Shown: piece by piece, positions 1 to 10,000 of the stretch
Layout: the number at the start of each line of letters is the position of its first letter
Position numbering within the stretch: the first letter of the stretch is position 1
DNA from: Aporrectodea caliginosa
Taxonomy: Eukaryota; Annelida; Clitellata; Crassiclitellata; Lumbricidae
Direction: 5' to 3'
Length of the DNA: 64,000 bases
NCBI GenBank assembly: GCA_020284085.1
Contig: JACEVL010000468.1
Span: forward strand, 1,297,501 to 1,361,500
Translations under genes and position numbers: made by a program
Notes under the pieces: generated by a model
Seen by the model: only the letters and a program-made list of their open reading frames with translations
Told to the model about the DNA's origin: nothing
Databases searched by the model: none

Positions 1-24
1 CCTGACAGTCCTATAATACCAATC

Positions 25-26
<2 letters not shown>

Positions 27-73
<47 letters not shown>
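27..73. repeat. (TA)n microsatellite
   Basis: Uninterrupted alternating TA run directly outside the left arm of the 77-3874 inverted-repeat element. Confidence 0.95.
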
Positions 74-76
<3 letters not shown>

Positions 77-79
<3 letters not shown>

Positions 80-790
80 GTGAGACTAAGAGTTGGAAGA
101 CCTAATTAGTATAATTACTATACGACCTGTAGACTGGTTCCCTGCTTTACATGGCGGTTGCTCTAGACTGGTTCCCTGCTTTACATAGCGGGTGCAGACT
201 GGTTCCCTGTTTCATATTATGTGCATAAGTATGTACGAATGTGCATGTTTGTATGTGTGCATGTACTTGTGTTTGTATGTGTGTTTGTATGTGTGTTTGT
301 ATGTGTGCGTATACTTGTATTTGTATGTGTGTTTGTATGTGTGCGTATACTTGTATTTGAATGATTGTGTGTTTGTGTATGGTCATGTTCTTGTGTTTAC
401 TCTGCTGTATGTGTATGGGTATGTGTTTTACCTGCTGTTCTATTGTCTCCGGACCTGGGCCCAACCTGGCACACAGCACCTTGTTCTTTTGTCCCCGGGC
501 CACCCCTGGTATTTTGTTCATGCGCCAACCTGCCCTGGTCTTTTGTTCCTGGGCCAGCATTGTCCATTTGACAGGTATAAACCGACTGCATGCTTCATGG
601 TTGAATGACCATGAAACCAATTAAACCGGTCCGGTGAAATATAGGTATTGTATCTTATCAAACCAAGAGAGTCGCAATTTTAGTACATTATACTACCATT
701 GCGCATATACACCAACACACACAAACATGTACACGTACATGCACACAAACACGCACACACGCACAAACATTTAAACATGTATTTCTGGTC
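77..790 (+). repeat. Left arm of the 3.8-kb inverted repeat
   Basis: Reverse complement of 3240-3874. It contains internal minisatellites: a ~30-bp TGTATGTGTG-type repeat at 230-360 and about three copies of a ~35-bp repeat around CTTTTGTTCCTGGGCCA at 440-580. Open frames here are by-products of the repeats. Confidence 0.85.
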
Positions 791-798
791 ATGATAAA

Positions 799-973
799 GG
801 GCTACCTGATGATAAGAAAATAAGGATACCAAATGTAAGACGATCGAAAGTTATTTTAAGGACAAAAGGTCAATTTCAGACCATGATTTTTCTCTAAAAT
901 TGACCATTTTTGTCCTTAAAATAACTTTGATCGTCTTACATTTGGTATACTTATTTCTTATCACATGTAGCCC
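799..973. repeat. Near-perfect 78-bp stem hairpin
   Basis: Arms 799-876 and 896-973 are reverse complements with only a few mismatches, separated by a ~19-nt loop. Both arms contain the block CGATC-x-AAGTTATTTTAAGGAC or its complement. It sits just inside the left arm of the 3.8-kb inverted repeat, and the right arm has no equivalent, so it looks like a separate palindromic MITE. Confidence 0.85.
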
Positions 974-975
974 CT

Positions 976-2600
976 TTTCAAGACGTGAAATGTAAGAAAG
1001 AATTAACCAATTTCAACAATTATTGGCTGAGATCTGATCATTTTTCTTCGATTTTGTTAGATTTTGTTTCTGATGACCTTGACATGACCTTGAATGACCC
1101 TGAATTTAGTATCTATATTTCATCGGAATATACCTCTCATTGAGTCAAACAAACCGTAAAAAGTTGATCCAAATTGGACTCCTCGTTAATATTTTGTGAT
1201 AAAAATAGTAAATCGACAATGGACCCAAGTTCCAAGACAAAAGCATGGGCGCCTTCAGTCCTGGAGTTTAAGTAGGGTATGTTCGGGGGCTTTAAGGGAC
1301 CTTAGGATAACATTTTAAAATTCTGCAAAAAATATTTCTAGACAATATATGAATAGAATAATGGGGAAAAATGGGGAACGGTTGGTTTCTGCAATGTATT
1401 ATTTTTCTGGACACCCCTAGTGTGTACGCATGTATGAGTTTGTGTATTTTTGTGCATGTTTGTATATATGGGTATATTTCACAACAGGAGGCAAATTAGA
1501 TAAATTTCCGTCTTCTCCTTTGGACAGCTTACACAAAGAGTAAAATTATAATTTATAATTTTCAAATACATTGTAAAGCATGAATTAGTTAGAAAAATTA
1601 TTTCTATTATATTATTTAGATGATTAGTATGAGAAAAAAAATATAAAGGCCAATTTTAATCCGAAATTGCACTGTCCTTTCTAATGGTGAGTCAATTCAA
1701 CGTTAGGTTAGGGTAACAGCTCAAACGCAGAACTGATGTTTCATAATTTTTAGATCATTAACTTACATAATTATATCCATTGCTCAATATGGTTTTTATT
1801 AACTTATTAACGAACTAAATAATTACACAATAAATAAAACCCTCTGTCTTCAAATATTGGTTACAACACCGTTACGAATGGGTTTCTGCCATCTGTGGAA
1901 TAAATTGAAAACTCTCGGTTTTTGAATTGACATCTTCGATAGCAGGGAATATGTCTGTATTGATTTTACCAACAAGAAATCAATATGGATGTTTGCTTCT
2001 GTTGACAATTTTCGGAAATTTATCCGGTAATGTAATAGTATAGAAAAGATTTACAACTCCGTGACTGTAATTATTGCACTTTGCGTATATAAATATATAA
2101 TTTTTTTCTTCCAAAAATAATATTGAAACTGACAGCCTGGCCATCTATAAGCTAACTATTTTTGTATCTTAACTCTTCCAGTAGGCATGGAGACCTAATT
2201 ATGAACATTTTACAACTCCATTACTACATCTCCGTTACTACAACTCCGTTAGATTATTTTTTTTTAAATGAATTTATTTAATGGTACATGTAGATAATTT
2301 GTCGTCAAAATAATTTAGGTTGCTGTGTAATAATTTAATGCACACTTAATACTAATTAATTACTAATTATAAACAGCGACGGTATATTGTATTGTGTATT
2401 TATTAAGTAACGGAGTTGTAAATATTTAGGAATCAAAGTTGTATGTGTTTCACATTTTGAAAAAAACTAAAATAAAAAATGTAGGCCAAATCTGTCAAAT
2501 TTAAGCTCTGCTTAATATTAAGCATGCTTCAGCACAGCTAGTAAAATATTTGTGTAAATTTTTTTTTAAATTTTGCATGACTTTCTGTTTCTCTAATTCT
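976..2600. other. AT-rich interior of the inverted-repeat element
   Basis: No coding signal on either strand. Short motifs of the type TTTACAACTCCGTTAC recur near 2050, 2205-2250 and, inverted, 2410. Nothing else can be assigned. Confidence 0.5.
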
Positions 2601-2639
2601 ATATCTGAATTTGACGCCTGTTTTGAAATATACCCATAT

Positions 2640-3240
2640 ATGTATAAGTATGTATATGTTTATGTGTATGCATGTGTCTTTGTGCGTGTGTAAGTATGTG
2701 TGCTTGTATGTTTGTGTGTATGAGTGTGTAAGTATGTGTGTGTGTTTGTGTGTTTGCATGTTTGTGCATGTGTATGTATGTTTGTGTATAAGTATGTTTA
2801 TACGTTTGTGTGTTTGTGTGTTTGTATGTGTATGTGTATGTATTTGTATGTTTGCGTGTGTGTAAGTATATATGTATGTTTGTATATTTGTATGTGTGCA
2901 TGTGCGCATGTATATGTGTATGTGTGTGTATAAGTGTATGTATGCATGCGCGCGCGTATGCATGTGTATTTGCTTGTGTCTGTATGCATACATGCATGTG
3001 TATGACTGTATGTTCATGTATTTGTATATACGTATGTATACATGTTTGTGTATTTATTTGTGTGTAAGTGTGTTTGTAGACGTATACATGTGCGTATTTG
3101 TGCTAGTGTGCGTATGTTTATTTGTATAAGTATGTGTGTGTATGTGTGAAAATATGTGAATGTTTGCTTCTTTGTGTCTTTTGTGTATTTGCGTGTGTGT
3201 ATGTGCGGGTGTGTGTGCACAATGCACATGCTTGTTTCTT
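2640..3240. repeat. TG-rich minisatellite-like tract
   Basis: A 600-bp run of degenerate TGTGTGTATG/TGTATGTTTG units. It generates overlapping open frames on both strands with C/V/Y/M or H/T/Y/I-only proteins. These are not genes. Confidence 0.9.
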
Positions 3241-3874
3241 TGTGCATGTTTCTATGTTTGTGCGGGTGTGCGTGTTCATGTTTCTATGTACGTGTACATG
3301 TTTGTGTGTGTTTGTGTATATGCGCAATGGTAGTATAATGTACTAAAATTGCGACTCTCTTGGTTTGATAAGATACAATACCTGTATTTCGACGGACCGG
3401 TTTAATTGGTTTCATGGTCATTCAACCATGAAGCATGCAGTCGGTTCATACCTGTCAAATGGACAATGCTGGCCCAGGAACAAAAGACCAGGGCAGGTTG
3501 TCGCATGAACAAAAGACCAGGGGTGGCCCGGGGACAAAAGAACAGGGTGCTGTGTGCCAGGTTGGGCCCAGGTCCGGAGACAATAGAACAGCAGGTAAAA
3601 CACATACCCATACACATACGGCAGATTAAACACAAGTACATGACCACACACAAACACACAATCATTCAAATACAAGTATACGCACACATACAAACACACA
3701 TACAAGCACACATACAAGCATACACATTCGTACATACTTATGCACATAATATGAAACAGGGAACCAGTCTACAGCAGCCGCCATGTAAAGCAAGAACCAG
3801 TCTACAGGTCGTATACTAATTAGGTCACGTGACTGTGACGTCACTTTCGTCTCTCAACTCTTAGTCGCGCCACT
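3240..3874 (-). repeat. Right arm of the 3.8-kb inverted repeat
   Basis: Reverse complement of 77-790, including the same CTGGGCCA-type ~35-bp minisatellite. Confidence 0.85.
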
Positions 3875-3895
3875 TTTCGAGGCCCACATCACCCG

Positions 3896-4387
3896 TATAA
3901 TGTTGTCAGGCCAGACAATCGCTGTATGCCTTGCGCATCTCGTGGCGCATGTTCTTTCATGCCCTATGCTATACGACGTGGTTCGTGCTACAACGGTAGC
4001 CCGAATGCTCTATGCTGCTCCGGCTTGGTGGGGGTTTGCAGGGCAACAAGGAAAGAAACGCCTTCAGTCGGCGATGCGGCGTCTTATTCGTCTGCGGTAC
4101 CTGCCAGAGGACAGTCCATCGGTTGAACATCTTTGCCACACTTCTGACTCACGCCTCTTCTCTGCGGTCTTGGGAAGCTCTGGGCATGTACTCCATGGGC
4201 TACTCTCCCCAAAAAGCCGCTCCCATACTCCCTGGGCCCGAAATTACATGACCGTTTTATTCCACAAGCGGACAATCTCACGCGCAGATCGTTTATAATA
4301 AGAATGTTATACTCTGTATATATGTATGTACACCAAAGTGCGGATATGCAATTGGTTCAATAAAGAATATACTTACTACTTACAGTA
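3896..4387 (+). mobile_element. 3' end of an I/Nimb-like LINE (RT C-terminus and 3' UTR)
   Basis: The reading frame 3900-4298 (132 codons) encodes the region beyond the reverse transcriptase of I/Nimb-like non-LTR elements: a YAAPAWWGF motif, an RLQSAMRRLIRL basic helix, and DSRLFSAVL...HVLHGLL. The 3' UTR runs through AATTGGTTCAATAAAG and ends in an ACTT-type simple repeat, like the LINE tails of units A-C. It is 5'-truncated at the inverted-repeat boundary. This copy is the least decayed of the family here, with no stop in the retained part. Confidence 0.75.
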
Positions 4388-4404
4388 TATAATATATATA
4401 TATA

Positions 4405-5320
4405 CAGGGTGTGGCTGAAAAAAATAACCCATTACGAAAATTGCGATTTCTCGAAAACCGCTGAATATTTTGTTACAAATATTTTCATTCTTATTCGTAA
4501 CATATGTTTGCATATTATTTGAAAATTTTATGTCAGTTTCTTTATATTTGTGATCATGACATCAGGCAGAAGAAGGAACTGCATTTTTTCAACGGAACAC
4601 GGCATTCACGAAATAGGAAATCATATTTTTACATAAAGTAGCCTGCGGTGTGCCATAATTACGTAATTTCCGCTTTGCAGACGGTGTTTTGTTTACATTT
4701 TGAGTAAAATTGCAATTGTAAGCAAACAGTTTTATTCAACTCAACATATGGGCAAGATATCCATCCAAGCCGTCTGTTGGTCGAGAGAGCCAATTAAGTT
4801 CTCTCCCCACATCATGGTTTCTGCAGGTGTCAGCTATGAGGTAAGGGACGCTTGCATTTCATTGACGAGAAGGCCAAAGTCAATGCTAAGAACTACGTGG
4901 AGAATCTTTTGCCTAAGCTTGTCGATGACTGTCACACTGTCTTGGGAAATCAGTTCATTTTGCAGCAAGATGGAGCGCCCGCTCACGGCGCAAAGCTGGC
5001 CCAAGATTGGTTAACAAGTCACTGCCCGGACTTCATCGACAAGGATTCATGGCCGCAAAATTCCCCAGATTTGAACCCACTCGACTATGCTGTCTGTGGT
5101 GCAATGCTTGAGACCTACGACAAACTTATCACAAAGCCGAAGAACATTCCTGAACTGAAAAATACGCTGCAAATCATCTGGCATGACTTGCCACTTGAGA
5201 GCATTCAGAAATCTGTTCTGGACTTTCGAAAACGTCTGCAAGCTTGCATAACAGCAAACGGCGGTCACTTCGAACATTCCTTGCACAAATCTTAACACTT
5301 GGCCTAATCTTGTCAATAAC
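4405..5320 (+). mobile_element. Tc1/mariner-family transposon relic, DD37D-type transposase
   Basis: The left end is TA|CAGGGTGTGGCTG, a typical mariner terminus, at 4405. The transposase part reads 4852-5295 (147 codons, stop TAA). It contains QQDGAPAH and WPQNSPDLNPLDY with 37 residues between the two catalytic Asp residues, i.e. DD37D spacing, and ends in GGHFEH. An earlier part (FSPHIMVSAGVSY) is in another frame at ~4800, so the gene is frameshifted. The N-terminal DNA-binding half and the right terminal repeat are missing, and LINE sequence begins directly after. The element is dead. Family assignment is firm; subclade (maT-like) is inferred from the spacing only. Confidence 0.85.
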
Positions 5321-5324
5321 CGAT

Positions 5325-6430
5325 AAAAGAGTCGTAGCTACATCCGAACTGGAGCCTCAGCGTTCTACGAACAAGATGATCAAGTAAGCGGATGACAGCT
5401 ATCTCCTGATCCCCGCTACCAATCAATAAAATTTAATCATGATAAAAACGAGGGAATGGTAGTCCGCCGTCCAAGGAAAAGCTAGGAGATGTCCTACCCA
5501 TTAAAACAACAGCATTCACTAGGGTAGGCACAATGAAACTCTTAGGAGTAACGCTTTCAGAGGATCTTAGCTTCGACACACATGTGAACAACCTGTGCAT
5601 CAAGTCCAGACAATCAAAGCTTGTCATACTTGTCTTTGTAGCCCAAGGGTTAATTCGCTCCTCACTGAGCGACTTGGTAGCTGCAGTGCACGGTGGCACA
5701 GATGTCATACCGCCTGGTGGGACTTCGTAGGACAAGAGGGAAGCAATAGATTACGAGCCACACTGAGACGACTGGTCAGACCGAGATATCTTATCCGACA
5801 TCTACTAAAGTTTCGAGTTACTAAGCCCCTCACTGAGCGACGCGGTAGCTGCAACCACAGTGGCGCGGATGTCATACGTTGCTCCCACCTGGTGGGGCCT
5901 CGTCGGATAAGAGGGATGCAATGAATTACAGGCCACACTAAGACTAGTGGTCAGAGCGAGATATCTTTCCCAACAATTACCAAAATTTCGAGCTTTCGAG
6001 CAACTAAGCCAAAATGCTGACGCCAGGCTCTTCTCGGCTGTCCTCACAGACCCTGCACACGTGCTACATGTATTGTTGCCACCACTTAAACAGACAAACT
6101 ATTCACTGCGCCCAGTGCCCATAACAGAACTTTCTCTACTGCCGACAGCTTGGCCCTTAAATCTTTAGTAATTAGGATTTTCTACTCAGGACTATAAGAC
6201 ATGGAAATTGTGTAAACCAGGGCTCGGATAGCAATTGGTCGGGTAAGTCGACTGACGTTCCAGTATCCCCCGGGCCAGCAACAGATCAATCCCCGATGCT
6301 GACTGCTCGGCCCCTGGAACCTTTTGAAATAATGATTAACCAGACATGCAGGACTATATGTCATACAACATCTGTAAGCCAAAATCCGGTTAGCAATTGG
6401 CCGAATAAAGGCGATGCTTACATGCTTACT
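5325..6430 (+). mobile_element. Decayed I/Nimb-like LINE 3' end, unit A
   Basis: Aligns to the LINE remnants of units B and C. A degenerate RT motif (KYADD-like) is at ~5380, then a KLLGVTLSEDLSFDTHV block at 5533, then the LFSAVLTDPAHVLHVLLPP block at ~6030. Many stops and frameshifts. Two ~160-bp copies of the segment running from ACTGAGCGAC to AAAATTTCGAG (about 5668-5815 and 5832-5992) lie in tandem. The 3' UTR is also doubled (about 6150-6240 and 6310-6420). The end is AATAAAGGCGATGC followed by TTACTTAC. Confidence 0.75.
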
Positions 6431-7064
6431 TACGCGATAAAAACAGATGATATATGAGCCAATCTAAAAGACAAGCTAGATGATAAGATGTGATTTGCTT
6501 GGATTAGCCACAAAATCCAAATGAACACTTTCAACTAGCTGAATTCAGTGCAATTTAGCAGCCCTGCGTTTCAAGTTATTACTTTGATTGGCACTCTTAT
6601 CACAATCACCATTTAACTCACTTTTCTTACTCTGATTATCTCAGTCTGCTATGGAGCCTATCCCATAATCACATCTGGACATGCTTAGAGAAGGGCGATG
6701 TATTATATACACTTATTACGAACATTGTGTTTCCATCGCAAACTGTATTTCATCTCTAAACTAGGGTCATTTAAAACTAAAAACACATTTCAATGCAAGA
6801 AAATATAATTTGCCAAAGAAGAAGTCATTGACAATCTAAATCTTGAAAAGTATGTTGAAGTACCATCCGTATACATTAATAGATCATGCGCGCGTTTTGG
6901 CGATGACAATGTATAGATATATATATCTTCGCAACAACAGATTATATCAATTGTCAGTTCAAGCAAGTAATTGCCTAAATCTAAGTTAATTAGAAGGAAG
7001 AATATCCTGCTTGACGGCCAGATTCGAAAATTCTGCAACCATCTTCAGTGCTCATAGTTGATGG
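6431..7064. other. Noncoding 3' flank / possible 3' UTR of VWA gene A
   Basis: No coding signal. The stretch 6780-6925 and the 7025-7064 block are well conserved at the same place in units B (24925-25080, 25150-25190) and C (47185-47340, 47447-47480). On the minus strand this lies directly after the stop codon and may be 3' UTR. Confidence 0.45.
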
Positions 7065-10000
7065 TTAGCCACCTGGAACCAAAAACAGCATTTTTCAATT
7101 CAATGCAATGCCAATTTACTTTGAGACATCGACCTTAATTAAAACACAAGTGAGCACGCAAACCTTGGACAAACCCTATATTCCCTTATTCCTTCGTATA
7201 CACAAAACATTTTCTAGCCGGGTAACATGGATTTAGCATTCCAAATATTTAAAAAGGCATCCTGGTGAATGTCTGTATTTGCAAGGCATTTCAGTGTCGC
7301 TTATATACGATAGCCTACCACGAATGTTGTTTCCTTTCATGACTATTTGCTTTCTGGATGACAACGACGCAAATATCGGACTGAAACTTACTTCAAAGCG
7401 ACCGACTTATGTCTTGTAGATGGTTGCAATGCGGTTACAAAAGTTCTGAGATTGGAGTGTAATTAGAACCTTGATATTTGCAACATTGAACAGTTTACAC
7501 AATTACTCAAATTTTGTGCTTCCTATAAGAAATTCAACAAAATATTTTAAGGTTGAGTCCTGTTATTGTTGAGCAATAATTTGTACATTTTTGCTTTAAA
7601 ATAACAGGACTCGAAACTAAAACATTTTCTGAATTTTTTAATAGCAAGTCGAACAGAACATGTGTAATTAGTATACTGTTCAATGCTGCTGGTGTTTAGG
7701 TGATTGTAATATAAGACTGTGAATGCGAAACTGTCGTTCAACTAATGAAACATGGTTTCACTTCCATCCACTATACAAAGAACAGCTTAACTGTTACATG
7801 AAAAGTTTCTTTCTGTCTCACCTAGAAAGTAGCAGATATTCTTCAACACTTCTTCCTTGATAGTGCCAAGCTCAGAGTAACTATCCACAAGGAAGTATGT
7901 TTTTAGGCCAGGCTAAAACAAACAGAATATGCCGGATTATAGTCAATGATAACTCCTTTAGACAAGTTGGGAGAATCAGAAGAAGGCTAAAGCATTTAAT
8001 TAGACTCACTACAGATAAGGTGCACGTGGAAGCGTTTTATAAAATGAAAGAACGCAATATTTGATTTGAGAACGTGTAATGTATAACAATCTATATTATA
8101 AGTTTCAGTCTGTTTACGTTGTCCTTCCGTTTGTTTGTTTGTATGTTTGTTTGTATGTATGTCTGTTGTCTAAAGGCTCCGAAACGGAACGCTTTAGCGA
8201 TTTACAAAATTTTACAAAACATAATTACGCCACGTCATGGTCAACGCGGCTATTTTCAGCTCGCAATTTGATTTAAACGCCGATATATGGACATTTTAAA
8301 TTTACAACTTTTTAAACGAGGCTATAATTATCTCAATACCGCCCATAGTATGGCCATTAGACTGGTCCACAAAATTAAAAGTTGGAAATACATTGCTCCA
8401 CAAGGCTGCCCTTGTTACACATGAAAACATGAGTCTGTATGCAAAATTTTGGAAAGATTTGATTAAGTTTAGAGGTCGCTATGTTTTTCGACTTTTGCCA
8501 TAATCAATTATAGTATGAACTTGTCAAAAAACATGTATAATTTTGATTTTTTTCAAATCAGTTATAAATTATTTTCAAGTCATGTATTATTTTGAAAAAT
8601 AAACAGCCCAATTTAGAAATATATATAATGCAGTGTTACTGCTTAGTCAGGCTGCATTACGTTTGTAATAAAATATAATTTTGGATAATTAAAGAAGTAA
8701 TCCAGTCTGCATAAATCCCGTCATTGAAGTGCTGGAAAACCCGCAACCTACTATTATTTCATTTTGCCTTTGTTGGAACAGAAAATTTTGTCCGATGACT
8801 GGAGACAAGTTGCAGCAAGTATTGTTTCTGTGACTCATCCTTAGTATAATTTATCATTGTAAGAATGGATCAGAGCCACTCCACGTTCTGCGCAGTCATT
8901 GACGACCATTAACAGTTTGACATTTGCCTTCATCGACTGGAAAGTAGGGTCCAGTGGTCAGGGAGTAAAGGACTTTGATTGGAAGGCTGTGGGTTGTTCT
9001 TGACCCTGGATGGTAAAAAGATCAAGGAGTGTTAATTAAAGATTTCCTTGTGACATACTCTTCCAGTGGAGTCTGGTGGTCGAAGGATTTCCTGTCCAGA
9101 CGCTACAAGGATAGCGGATTTAGTGGATAAATTAGATTGTAGGCCTATTACCAGAGCAGCCTCGATGTCTTCAGAGACACGCTTCGAAGAAATAGCGGAG
9201 ATGATGACTGAAAGAGTTAATTAAATCGAACTCAAACTGTAACTCCTTGAATCAGCACAAATTTGTGTTCATACAACTTCCACAGTTTGGGAACACCCGA
9301 ATCCACACACTGTGCGCGGATTCTAGCCTCCTCCCGAATTACCAACGCAGCGACTATTGTTGCTTTCGTGGCCTCACCAAATGCTATAGTCTATAATAAT
9401 TCTGGTAATGAAATATGACATTCCTCAGGATTGCCCAATTGTTTGGGAGTCCAGACCCAAGAAAGTGTTTGTCATGCATCCCAAACAGACAACATTGTGA
9501 GGAACTCCTTGTTGATGCCAGTTTCACCATAGCTGCCGTTTTGTAACGTACGAGCTTTTATTGCAGAAAGTGAAAAAACATGTGCTTTAAGCTTATTTCA
9601 TATTCAAGGCTGGCTTCACAGACGAAAAAGTACTCGAATCACGCTAAATTAGCAGCATACAAAGCAATATTGAACAATACAATTGTAGGATATGAAACGA
9701 ATTGTGATGAAAAGGTGGCATGCAAAATTTAAAAATTAGTTATAAGCCAACAACCGTTTATCTATCAGAAAGAACTTGAAATAAGTGTTTTATTTGTAAA
9801 TAAGCTTATTATTCTTTTAGTTACTTAAATACAGTTGGCATATTGATCATGATTTATAAAGATGGTGCTTGGTGTTCATGGGTGCTTATTTTAATTCATA
9901 ATGAAGCTATTAACGCGTCAGATGCGCAATTTTTGCAATTTCTACAAAAAGTGTCAAAACCTAGCGACCTCTAAACATGCTCAGATCTCTTCAATTTTTT

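Larger units (their letters stand above)
77..3874. mobile_element. Large inverted-repeat (foldback-like) element, no gene recognised
   Basis: The outer ~0.7 kb on the left (77-790) and ~0.63 kb on the right (3240-3874) are near-identical reverse complements, starting with a GTGG-x-G-x-GACTAAGAGTTG end on both sides. A weaker inverted match continues inside (about 1450-1490 against 2605-2640). The enclosed ~1.4 kb is AT-rich, and the right side carries a TG-rich low-complexity tract. I see no transposase. The left arm has an extra copy of a ~35-bp block (ACTGGTTCCCTGC...), and the right arm has a GACGTCAC-rich stretch near 3820-3850 missing on the left. It resembles a foldback element or giant MITE. 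The exact ends and a target-site duplication are not clear because the left end abuts a TA microsatellite. Confidence 0.65.

Noticed and set aside
192..624. Overlapping ORFs in the left and right inverted-repeat arms, including a pair of near-identical ~137-157 codon frames
   Set aside because: They follow minisatellite units (TGTATGTGTG and CCTGGGCC types); both strands and several frames are open at once, as expected of repeats.
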